From contig JAKAZN010000143.1 of NCBI GenBank assembly GCA_021815835.1, positions 1-5,939 of the forward strand: DNA of 5,939 bases, in the 5' to 3' direction. Made by a program: the position numbers and the translations under genes. This stretch comes from Pseudomonadota bacterium (GTDB taxonomy: Bacteria > Pseudomonadota > Alphaproteobacteria > Acetobacterales > Acetobacteraceae). The notes beneath the pieces are model-generated. The model searched no databases. It worked only from the letters and a program-made list of their open reading frames with translations, and was not told the origin of the DNA. Of the stretch, positions 1-4,656 are shown one piece after another; the stretch's first letter is position 1; every line of letters begins with the position of its first letter.

Positions 1-180
1 CAGCGCGGAAGCGAGGCGGCGCACGCGTTCCAGGAACTGCGCGTAGGTGAACCGCCGCGCGCCATGCACCACCGCGATCCGCTCCGGCGCGACATGGGCC
101 GTGCGCAGCAGGAAGGAAACCGGCGAGAGCGGCACGAAATTCGCGCTCGTGCGGTCGAGATCGCGCGCATAGATCGACAT
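1..180 (-). CDS. AMP-dependent acyl-CoA synthetase/ligase, N-terminal fragment (runs off left edge)
   Basis: Only the first 60 codons are in the window; the gene continues leftwards past position 1. It starts at the ATG whose complement is 178-180, with an AAGGAAG Shine-Dalgarno stretch a few bases upstream. The protein begins MSIYARDLDRTSANF, followed by PLSPVSFLLRTAHVAPERIA, then a VVHGARRFTYAQF segment and RRLASAL. This is the usual opening of ANL-superfamily acyl-CoA synthetases of the medium/long-chain or DmdB-like type (a 'PxxFLxRxAxxxPxRxAVVxG' pattern then 'xxTYxxxxxRxxxLAxAL'). These enzymes activate a carboxylic acid to acyl-AMP and then acyl-CoA in the cytoplasm. The AMP-binding P-loop and substrate pocket are outside the window, so the substrate cannot be judged. 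It is divergent from the SDR/monooxygenase operon, which suggests shared regulation and possibly a shared pathway; that is inference. Confidence 0.8.
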   Translation of the reverse strand, partial: MSIYARDLDRTSANFVPLSPVSFLLRTAHVAPERIAVVHGARRFTYAQFLERVRRLASAL

Positions 181-191
181 CGGACGCTTCC

Positions 192-220
192 TTGCCGTTT
201 CCTGGGGTCTCGCCTAGCGT
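192..220 (+). promoter_or_regulatory. Possible sigma-70-like promoter for the SDR/monooxygenase operon
   Basis: In the 87-bp gap between two divergent genes, TTGCCG (192-197) is followed 17 bases later by TAGCGT (215-220), an acceptable but imperfect -35/-10 pair about 48 bases upstream of the SDR start. The opposite strand has TACGCT at 216-221 that could serve the acyl-CoA synthetase. The gap must hold the promoters of both genes unless transcription enters from elsewhere. The exact boxes are a weak call made by eye. Confidence 0.25.
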
Positions 221-267
221 AAACTTGTCCGGCGCCGCGGAAAAGCGCCGAAGGCCAGGAGCACGGG

Positions 268-1020
268 ATGGATTTGCAGTTGCGGGGCAAGACGGCGCTG
301 GTGACCGGCGCGTCGATGGGGATCGGCCGGGCGATCGCCAGGGGGCTGGCGGCGGAGGGGGTGCGGCTGGCCGTGCTCGCCCGGCGCACGGAATTGCTCG
401 AAACCCTCGCCGACGAGATCGTGGCCGCCGGCGGCACCCGCCCCGCGTTGATCGCCCAGGACATCCTGGCCGAGGACGCCCCCGCGCGCATCCGCGACGC
501 GGCTGTGGCCGCGCTGGGCCAGGTGGACATCCTGGTCAACAACGCCGGCGGCAGCCGGCCGCTGCCCATCGATGCGCCGGAAGAACGCTGGACCGAGGCG
601 CTGACCCTCAATTTCACCCGCCAGCGCCAGGTCACCCACGCATTGCTGCCGCAGATGATAGCGCATGAATGGGGCCGGATCATCAACATCACCGGCAAAT
701 CCGAACCCGAGGGGCTGAACGCCGCCTTCGCCGCCAAGGCCGCAATCCATGCCTGGGCGAAGGGATTGTCGCGGGAGGTCGGCCAGCACGGGATCACGGT
801 GAACTCGATCCCGCCCGGACGGATCATGAGCGAGCAGATCCGGCGCAACTATCCGGAAGACTACCGCAAGCATTTCGCCGAGACGGAAATCCCCGTGCGC
901 TATTGGGGCGAACCTGAGGATCTCGCGGTGATGGCGGTGTTCCTGGCCTCGCCGCTCGCGCGCTACGTCACGGGGACGGTGATTCCGGTGGATGGCGGGC
1001 TGCGGCGCTATCAGTTCTGA
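268..1020 (+). CDS. SDR-family oxidoreductase-like protein lacking the canonical catalytic Ser/Tyr
   Basis: A 250-residue protein of normal length for classical short-chain dehydrogenases/reductases. The start is the ATG at 268, with AGGAG at 257-261 six bases upstream. The Rossmann NAD(P)-binding motif TGASMGIG is at residues 13-20, NNAGG at 91-95, the conserved active-site Asn is N115 (TLNFT), and the C-terminus has the usual YVTGTVIPVDGG at 233-244. The active site is odd. The strand normally reading 'xxNISSxxG' reads IINITGKSE (138-146), and the YxxxK helix reads NAAFAAKAA (151-159). K157 is kept, but the residue four before it is A153 (with F154 next to it), and the usual Ser position is G143. 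It therefore probably binds a dinucleotide but may not perform standard hydride transfer, or may use other residues. It is the first gene of an operon with a flavin monooxygenase (27 bp downstream) and an EthD protein. The SDR fold assignment is firm; substrate and activity are unknown. Confidence 0.9.
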   Translation: MDLQLRGKTALVTGASMGIGRAIARGLAAEGVRLAVLARRTELLETLADEIVAAGGTRPALIAQDILAEDAPARIRDAAVAALGQVDILVNNAGGSRPLPIDAPEERWTEALTLNFTRQRQVTHALLPQMIAHEWGRIINITGKSEPEGLNAAFAAKAAIHAWAKGLSREVGQHGITVNSIPPGRIMSEQIRRNYPEDYRKHFAETEIPVRYWGEPEDLAVMAVFLASPLARYVTGTVIPVDGGLRRYQF

Positions 1021-1047
1021 AGGTCACAGCCGGGGGGAAGCAGGAAG

Positions 1048-2424
1048 ATGCCGCAAGATCGCCAGATGGTCATGGTCGGCTTCCTGCAGGCCCAGAACTG
1101 CACCACGCTCGCCAGCTCCTGGCGCCACCCGGACTCGCGCACCGATTTCCTCACCGCGGATTACTTCCAGACCATCGGCCGCATCCTGGAGGCGGGCAAG
1201 TTCCAGCTCGCCTTCTTCGACGATCGCCTTGCGATGCCCGACATGCTGGGTGGCGATCACGCGCATACGGTGGAAAACGGCATCCGCTGCGTGAAGCTCG
1301 ATCCCGTCACCGTGCTGATGGCGCTCGGCGCGGCGACGCAACGGCTCGGCCTCGGTTCCACCTACTCCACCACCTATTACGAGCCGTTCCACGTGGCCCG
1401 CGTCTTCGCCACCGTCGATCTGATGTCGGCCGGCCGCGCGGCGTGGAACATCGTCACCTCGGTGAATGATGGCGAGGCCGCGAACATGGGCCTCGCGCAC
1501 CACATGGAACACGATCTGCGCTACGACCGCGCCGACGAGTTCATGGAAGTCGTGCTCGGCCACTGGGACAGCTGGGAAGACGACGCGCTGGTGGTGGATA
1601 AAGCCACCGGCCTGTTCGCGCATCCCGACAAGGTGCACCGGCTGGACCACCAGGGAAAATTCTTCCGCTCGCGCGGCCCCTTCACCGTCCCCCGCTCCCC
1701 CCAGGGCCACCCGGTGTTGATCCAGGCCGGCTCCTCGGGGCGCGGCAAGCGCTTCTCGGCGCGCTGGGCGGAGACGGTGTTCGTCGCCTACCCCGACCTC
1801 GACGCGGCGAAGCGCGAATACGCCGAGACGAAGGCCGACATCGCCCGCCATGGGCGCGATCCGGACACGGTCACGCTCAACACCATCGCCTACCCGGTCG
1901 CCGCCGCCACCCGCGCCGAGGCCGAGGACAAGATGGCGGTGATCGAACGCAACTACCGCGAGGTGGATGGGCTGTCGCTGCTGTCGGAAGCGCTCAATTT
2001 CGACTTCGCCAGCAAGGCCATGGACGAGCCCTTCACCGCCGAGGAACTCGCGTCCATGTCCGGGATGCAAGCGATGCGCGAGCGGGTGACCAGCCGCAAG
2101 CCCAACCCCACGCCGCGCGACTTCCTGGAGATCACGCGCCGCGGCCGCCCGCGCGAGGCGATCGTCGGCGGGCCGAAGGAAATCGCCGACCGGCTGGAAC
2201 AATGGTTCGTCGAACGCGCCTGCGACGGCTACGTGGTGGGCGGCACCCACACGCCGGGCACGTTCGAGGATTTCGTCCGCCACGTCGTGCCCGAGCTGCA
2301 ACGGCGCGGCCTGTTCCAGCGCGAATATCGCGGCGCCACCTTGCGGGAGAATCTGGGCCTCGAACGCCCGCGGCGCGGCTGGTGGCACGCCAAAGGCCAA
2401 ATCCCGAAGGAAACCACGCCATGA
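1048..2424 (+). CDS. LLM-class FMN-dependent monooxygenase, NtaA/SnaA/DszA type
   Basis: A 458-residue protein matching the usual 430-460 residues of the NtaA/SnaA/SoxA(DszA) branch of bacterial luciferase-like TIM-barrel monooxygenases. These use FMNH2 from a partner reductase and O2 to hydroxylate or cleave substrates such as nitrilotriacetate, dibenzothiophene sulfone or pristinamycin precursors. Family hallmarks are ASSWRHP near residues 22-28, FDDRLAMPD (57-65), SAGRAAWNIVTS (127-138), HDLRYDRADEFMEV (155-168), FTVPRSPQGHPVLIQAGSS (212-230) with GRGKRFSARWAE after it, and the C-terminal DGYVVGGT, then FVRHVVPELQRRG and REYRGATLRENLGL. The ATG at 1048 has GGGGAAG ending 7 bases upstream. 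A second AGGAA directly abuts the ATG, and an in-frame ATG at 1066 is a less likely start. It lies 27 bp after the SDR and overlaps the EthD gene by 4 bp, so the three are almost certainly co-transcribed. No flavin reductase gene is present in the window. The substrate cannot be inferred. Confidence 0.93.
   Translation: MPQDRQMVMVGFLQAQNCTTLASSWRHPDSRTDFLTADYFQTIGRILEAGKFQLAFFDDRLAMPDMLGGDHAHTVENGIRCVKLDPVTVLMALGAATQRLGLGSTYSTTYYEPFHVARVFATVDLMSAGRAAWNIVTSVNDGEAANMGLAHHMEHDLRYDRADEFMEVVLGHWDSWEDDALVVDKATGLFAHPDKVHRLDHQGKFFRSRGPFTVPRSPQGHPVLIQAGSSGRGKRFSARWAETVFVAYPDLDAAKREYAETKADIARHGRDPDTVTLNTIAYPVAAATRAEAEDKMAVIERNYREVDGLSLLSEALNFDFASKAMDEPFTAEELASMSGMQAMRERVTSRKPNPTPRDFLEITRRGRPREAIVGGPKEIADRLEQWFVERACDGYVVGGTHTPGTFEDFVRHVVPELQRRGLFQREYRGATLRENLGLERPRRGWWHAKGQIPKETTP
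2407..2411 (+). promoter_or_regulatory. Ribosome binding site for the EthD gene, inside the monooxygenase gene
   Basis: AAGGA sits nine bases before the ATG at 2421, within the last codons of the monooxygenase gene. With the ATGA overlap at 2421-2424 it supports coupled translation and fixes the EthD start at 2421 rather than at any upstream in-frame codon. Confidence 0.6.
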
Positions 2425-2759
2425 TCAAGATCGTCTCCCTGCTCACGCGCAAGCCCGAGCTCACGCACGAACAATTCGTTGCCCATTGGCGCGACATCCA
2501 CGGCCCGCTCGCGCTCGGGATTCCGGGCGTCCGACGCTACGTGCAATCGCATATCCAGGGCACCCGCACCCGCGCCGATATCGCGGAAACCGACATCGCG
2601 GTCGATGGCATCGCAGAACTCTGGTACGACAACGAGGACGCGCTGCGCGCCTCCGCCGCCACGCCGGAAGCGAAGCGCCTCTACGCCGACGGCGCGCTGT
2701 TCATCGGCCGGATCAAGACCTACGTGGTGTCGGAAGAAATCATCATCGCGGGGACGTGA
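2421..2759 (+). CDS. EthD-domain (dimeric alpha-beta barrel) small protein
   Basis: A 112-residue protein. It starts MIKIVSLLTRKPELTHEQF and has the EthD signature HWRDIHGPLA at residues 22-31, followed by GVRRYVQSH, IAELWYDNED (64-73) and a C-terminal strand FIGRIKTYVVSEE. EthD proteins adopt a ferredoxin-like fold and form dimers. The founding member is needed for ethyl tert-butyl ether degradation, and others act as cyclases or as helper proteins of unknown chemistry. The start overlaps the monooxygenase stop (ATGA), a sign of translational coupling, and an AAGGA site precedes it. The pairing suggests it handles or protects a product of the monooxygenase, which is inference. Length and motif are normal for the family; the role is unproven. 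Confidence 0.88.
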   Translation: MIKIVSLLTRKPELTHEQFVAHWRDIHGPLALGIPGVRRYVQSHIQGTRTRADIAETDIAVDGIAELWYDNEDALRASAATPEAKRLYADGALFIGRIKTYVVSEEIIIAGT

Positions 2760-2764
2760 CCGGC

Positions 2765-2791
2765 GCGCCGATCCGGGGCGCCGATCCGGGG
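2765..2791 (+). repeat. Tandem 14-base direct repeat in the convergent gap
   Basis: GCGCCGATCCGGGG occurs at 2765-2778 and again at 2778-2791 (period 13, sharing one G). It lies in the 55-bp gap between the convergent EthD and polysaccharide-export genes. The repeats are exact. No function is evident beyond supplying GATC-containing arms for the hairpin just downstream. Confidence 0.6.
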
Positions 2792-2797
2792 GATCGG
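2781..2797. terminator. Small hairpin between convergent genes, possible bidirectional terminator
   Basis: CCGATCC (2781-2787), loop GGG, GGATCGG (2791-2797) form a perfect 7-bp stem. Its position between two genes that end towards each other fits a shared terminator. There is no T-run on either side (GAAAGG follows on the plus strand), so intrinsic termination would be weak at best. Confidence 0.3.
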
Positions 2798-2814
2798 GAA
2801 AGGCGACGGCGGGA

Positions 2815-3390
2815 TCAGAACCGCCGCTCGAAGATGGTCACGACGTCGCCCGGTTCCAGCGCCGCCTCCCGGCCTGCCTTCGCCGCCCGCGCCGCGTGGC
2901 CGTCCCGGGTCCGCACGACCTCGGCGTAACGTTCGACCGCGCGGTAGGTGAAGCCGCCGGCCAGCGCGACCGCGGTCAGCACCGTCATGCCGGGCTGGTA
3001 GGGAAAAGCGCCCGGCTTGTTCACCTCGCCCAGCACGAAGACCGGACGGTAGCGCACCACCTCCACCGCGACCGAGGGCGCGCGTTCCAGCCCGGCCGCC
3101 TTGAGCGCGTATTCCAGCGCCCGCCCGAGGCCGGAGGCGGTGAAGCCCGCGGCGTGGAACCGCCCCAGCATCGGCAGTTCGATGTCGCCGCTGGCGGAGA
3201 TGCGGAAATCTCCGTTCAGCGCCGCGTCCGCCACCGTGAGCACGCGCAGCTTGTCGCCCGGGCCGAGCCGGTACGGCCCCGCGGGCATGGCGGCGAGACG
3301 CGGCAGCCCCGATCCGGGCGCGCAGCGCGCCAGCAACAGGCAGGCCAGCAGGAGGGCGCGCGGCACCGGACGGCGGAACATGGGCCGCAC
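2815..3390 (-). CDS. Polysaccharide export (OPX) family protein, Wza/ExoF-like, with SLBB domain
   Basis: A 191-residue protein. After an N-terminal hydrophobic stretch (residues ~11-22), a Poly_export domain opens with PYRLGPGDKLRVLTV (39-53) and continues through GDFRISASGDIELPMLG (60-76). An SLBB-type segment holds RPVFVLGEVNKPGAFPYQPG (115-134) followed by MTVLTAVALAGGFTYRA, all typical of the family, and the C-terminus ends LEPGDVVTIFERRF. Such proteins form the outer-membrane/periplasmic channel for capsule or exopolysaccharide export. The protein is short, without the extra C-terminal region of Wza, so it resembles the compact GumB-like class. The Cys at 23 follows L-A-R, and Arg at -1 is poor for a lipobox, so lipidation is uncertain. 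The start may be GTG at complement 3388-3390 or ATG at complement 3379-3381; neither has a clear Shine-Dalgarno site. No glycosyltransferase, Wzc or flippase gene is adjacent. It converges on EthD and diverges from the hydratase gene. Confidence 0.88.
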   Translation of the reverse strand: MRPMFRRPVPRALLLACLLLARCAPGSGLPRLAAMPAGPYRLGPGDKLRVLTVADAALNGDFRISASGDIELPMLGRFHAAGFTASGLGRALEYALKAAGLERAPSVAVEVVRYRPVFVLGEVNKPGAFPYQPGMTVLTAVALAGGFTYRAVERYAEVVRTRDGHAARAAKAGREAALEPGDVVTIFERRF

Positions 3391-3472
3391 CGTACCGCAC
3401 GCATCTGTAGGAATGGTTAATGCCCCGCATGGCGCGCGCCGCCCGGCTTGCGTATGCTCGCCCCAATCTTCC

Positions 3473-3479
3473 GGGAGGA
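3473..3479 (+). promoter_or_regulatory. Strong ribosome binding site fixing the hydratase start
   Basis: GGGAGGA lies nine bases before the ATG at 3489. It decides the start against in-frame upstream codons from about 3420, which would add residues with no family similarity. Confidence 0.7.
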
Positions 3480-3488
3480 CTGAGACCC

Positions 3489-4238
3489 ATGATCCCCACC
3501 GACATCGACGCCGCCGCGCGCCTGCTGCTGGCCGCCCGCCACGGCGGCCCCGCGCTGGATCACCTGCCCGTCGCGCCCGCCTCCATCGCCGAGGCGCACG
3601 CGATCCAGGATGCCACTGCCGCGCTGCTGGGCGAGCCGGTCGGCGCCTTCAAGGCCGCCGCGATCGGCGACGACTTGCCGACCCGAGGCTTGATCTACGC
3701 GCGCACCATCCACCCCTCCCCCGCCCGCATCCCCGCGCGCGAGGTGCCGCTCTGCGGTGTGGAGGGCGAGGTCGCGTTCCGTTTCACCCACGATCTGCCC
3801 GCCCGCGCCGCGCCCTATACGCGTGAGGAGGTTGCCGCCGCCGCGCAACCCTGCGCGGCGATCGAAGTGATCCACAGCCGCTATGCCGACCAGGCGAACC
3901 GCACGATGCTGGAGAAGCTTTCGGACTGCGTGAGCAATGGCGGCTTCGTCCATGCCGCGCCGGTGGCCGATTGGCGCGGCCTCGATCTGGAGCATATCCA
4001 TGTGCAGCTCCTGGTGAACGGCGAAACGGTGCTGGACCAGAACGGCGGCAACCCGAGCGGGGACCCGCTGAAGGTGGCGACCGCGCTTGCCAATATGATG
4101 CGGGGGGGGACGGGCGTGCGGGCGGGTCAGTTCGTGACCTGCGGCACGTTCACCGGGCTTCGCTTCCTCAAGCCAGGGGATGCCTGCACCGCGCGATTCG
4201 CGGGGCTGGGCGAAGCGAGCCTCACCTTCACGATCTGA
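3489..4238 (+). CDS. 2-keto-4-pentenoate hydratase/decarboxylase-like enzyme (FAH superfamily, MhpD type)
   Basis: A 249-residue protein, close to the 250-270 residues usual for MhpD/XylJ/DmpH/TesE-type enzymes. These are metal-dependent and either hydrate 2-hydroxy-dienoates or decarboxylate 2-oxo-hexenedioates in meta-cleavage pathways. Family features are IAEAHAIQDA (33-42), VGAFKAA (51-57, equivalent of the usual 'GwKvg'), the metal-ligand pair E92-x-E94 in LCGVEGEVAFRF, a third acidic ligand E126 in AIEVIHSRY (124-132), SDCVSNGGFV (145-154, usual 'aDNasnggfV'), and the C-terminal VTCGTFTGL (216-224) then PGDACTARFAGLG. The ATG at 3489 follows a strong GGGAGGA site. An unbroken run of eight G (4102-4109) lies inside the gene, but the frame stays correct through it. 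Hydratase cannot be told from decarboxylase by eye. No other meta-pathway gene is adjacent; it could serve the same catabolism as the left operon, which is speculation. Confidence 0.88.
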   Translation: MIPTDIDAAARLLLAARHGGPALDHLPVAPASIAEAHAIQDATAALLGEPVGAFKAAAIGDDLPTRGLIYARTIHPSPARIPAREVPLCGVEGEVAFRFTHDLPARAAPYTREEVAAAAQPCAAIEVIHSRYADQANRTMLEKLSDCVSNGGFVHAAPVADWRGLDLEHIHVQLLVNGETVLDQNGGNPSGDPLKVATALANMMRGGTGVRAGQFVTCGTFTGLRFLKPGDACTARFAGLGEASLTFTI

Positions 4239-4240
4239 CC

Positions 4241-4280
4241 GGGGGGCTGCCAGGGGGCTGCCCGGGGGGGTGACCGGGGG
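4241..4280 (+). other. Four long G-tracts: candidate G-quadruplex
   Basis: Three bases after the hydratase stop begin G-tracts at 4241-4246 (6), 4253-4257 (5), 4264-4270 (7) and 4276-4280 (5), with loops of 6, 6 and 5 bases. This satisfies the classic G3+N1-7 quadruplex pattern with far longer tracts than needed. The tracts sit in an imperfect tandem repeat, each followed by CTGCC or TGACC. The site is on the coding strand, so it would also form in RNA, in the 116-bp gap between the hydratase and the repeat-peptide gene. The rest of the gap holds a TTGACC at 4281, a small hairpin (4319-4331) and the peptide's ribosome binding site. Confidence 0.6.
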
Positions 4281-4343
4281 TTGACCGAATGCCCAAGCGG
4301 CATCACTTCGCAAAGGCTGGCGATCGTCGCCGGTTCTCGAAAT

Positions 4344-4350
4344 GGAGGAA
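4344..4350 (+). promoter_or_regulatory. Ribosome binding site fixing the repeat-peptide start
   Basis: GGAGGAA lies a few bases before the ATG at 4355. It selects this start over the in-frame ATG at 4289, and the selected start places a clean signal peptide at the N-terminus. Confidence 0.75.
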
Positions 4351-4354
4351 CAGA

Positions 4355-4594
4355 ATGAAAAGCCAGTTGATCGCGGCGGTTGCCGCGGTGGGCGTGCTTC
4401 TCGGCTCGGCATCGGTCGCGTTGGCGGCCATGCCGAAGGATACCGGCGGCTCGCCCGGCAATGGCTCGGCGCAGACCAACGGGATGAAGTCCTACGGCGG
4501 TTCGCCCGGCAACGGGTCGGCGACGACGAATGGGATGAAGTCCTATGGCGGCTCGCCCGGCAACGGATCGGCCAAGAAGAAGGCCGCGCACTGA
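4355..4594 (+). CDS. Small secreted Gly/Ser/Asn-rich repeat protein of unknown function
   Basis: A 79-residue protein that I do not recognise. Residues 1-24 form a textbook Sec signal peptide: MKSQ, a hydrophobic core IAAVAAVGVLLG, then SASVALA with probable cleavage after A24 (ALA|AMPKD). The mature part of about 55 residues is a short linker (AMPKDT) and two and a half copies of a 17-residue unit, GGSPGNGSAxTNGMKSY, at residues 31-47, 48-64 and 65-73, ending in a basic KKKAAH tail. The unit has no Cys and few charged residues and is likely disordered. The DNA repeats differ mostly at synonymous positions, so the peptide itself appears selected. A strong GGAGGAA site precedes it. An HtrA-type protease gene starts 62 bp downstream, beyond a perfect inverted repeat. 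It could be a periplasmic or envelope-associated protein, a stress-induced peptide or a protease substrate; none of these is shown by the sequence. Confidence 0.82.
   Translation: MKSQLIAAVAAVGVLLGSASVALAAMPKDTGGSPGNGSAQTNGMKSYGGSPGNGSATTNGMKSYGGSPGNGSAKKKAAH
4445..4573 (+). repeat. Coding tandem repeat, 51-bp unit, about 2.5 copies
   Basis: Units at 4445-4495, 4496-4546 and a partial third at 4547-4573. Units 1 and 2 differ in seven of 17 codons; six changes are synonymous (for example AAT/AAC, GGC/GGG, TAC/TAT) and one replaces Gln by Thr. This is an old duplication kept under protein-level constraint rather than a fresh expansion. Confidence 0.85.
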
Positions 4595-4601
4595 AGTTCC
4601 A

Positions 4602-4634
4602 CGGCGGACCGGGCGCGCACCGCCCGGTCCGCCG
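4602..4634 (+). terminator. Perfect 14-bp stem-loop between the repeat peptide and the protease
   Basis: CGGCGGACCGGGCG (4602-4615), loop CGCAC (4616-4620), CGCCCGGTCCGCCG (4621-4634) form an uninterrupted 14-bp G+C-rich stem beginning 7 bases after the peptide stop. The position suits a terminator or an RNA-stabilising 3' hairpin. Only GTCGCATTGCTT follows, not a run of T, so it may end transcription partially and lower protease expression relative to the peptide. Its downstream arm ends 22 bases before the protease start. Confidence 0.55.
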
Positions 4635-4656
4635 GTCGCATTGCTTCGGAGACACG

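Noticed and set aside
1024..2400. Long open frame on the minus strand (about 458 codons) opposite the flavin monooxygenase
   Set aside because: It mirrors a gene with clear family motifs over its whole length. The translated product is Arg/His/Gly-rich with no domain signature, as expected of antisense frames in G+C-rich DNA.
2479..3420. Plus-strand open frame of about 313 codons across the EthD end and opposite the OPX gene
   Set aside because: It is out of frame with EthD and antisense to a gene with clear Poly_export and SLBB motifs; the product looks like composition-driven noise.
4281..4308. TTGACC at 4281-4286 as a -35 box for the repeat-peptide gene
   Set aside because: The -35 match is good, but the sequence 17 bases downstream (TCACTT) is a poor -10, and TTGACC is also simply the last unit of the G-tract repeat.
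4319..4331. Small hairpin GGCGA-TCG-TCGCC upstream of the repeat-peptide ribosome site
   Set aside because: A 5-bp stem with a 3-base loop is expected by chance in such G+C-rich sequence and does not cover the ribosome site.
4289..4354. Earlier in-frame ATG at 4289 as the start of the repeat peptide
   Set aside because: It would add 22 basic residues ahead of the signal peptide and lacks a ribosome site, whereas the ATG at 4355 has GGAGGAA and gives a proper signal peptide.
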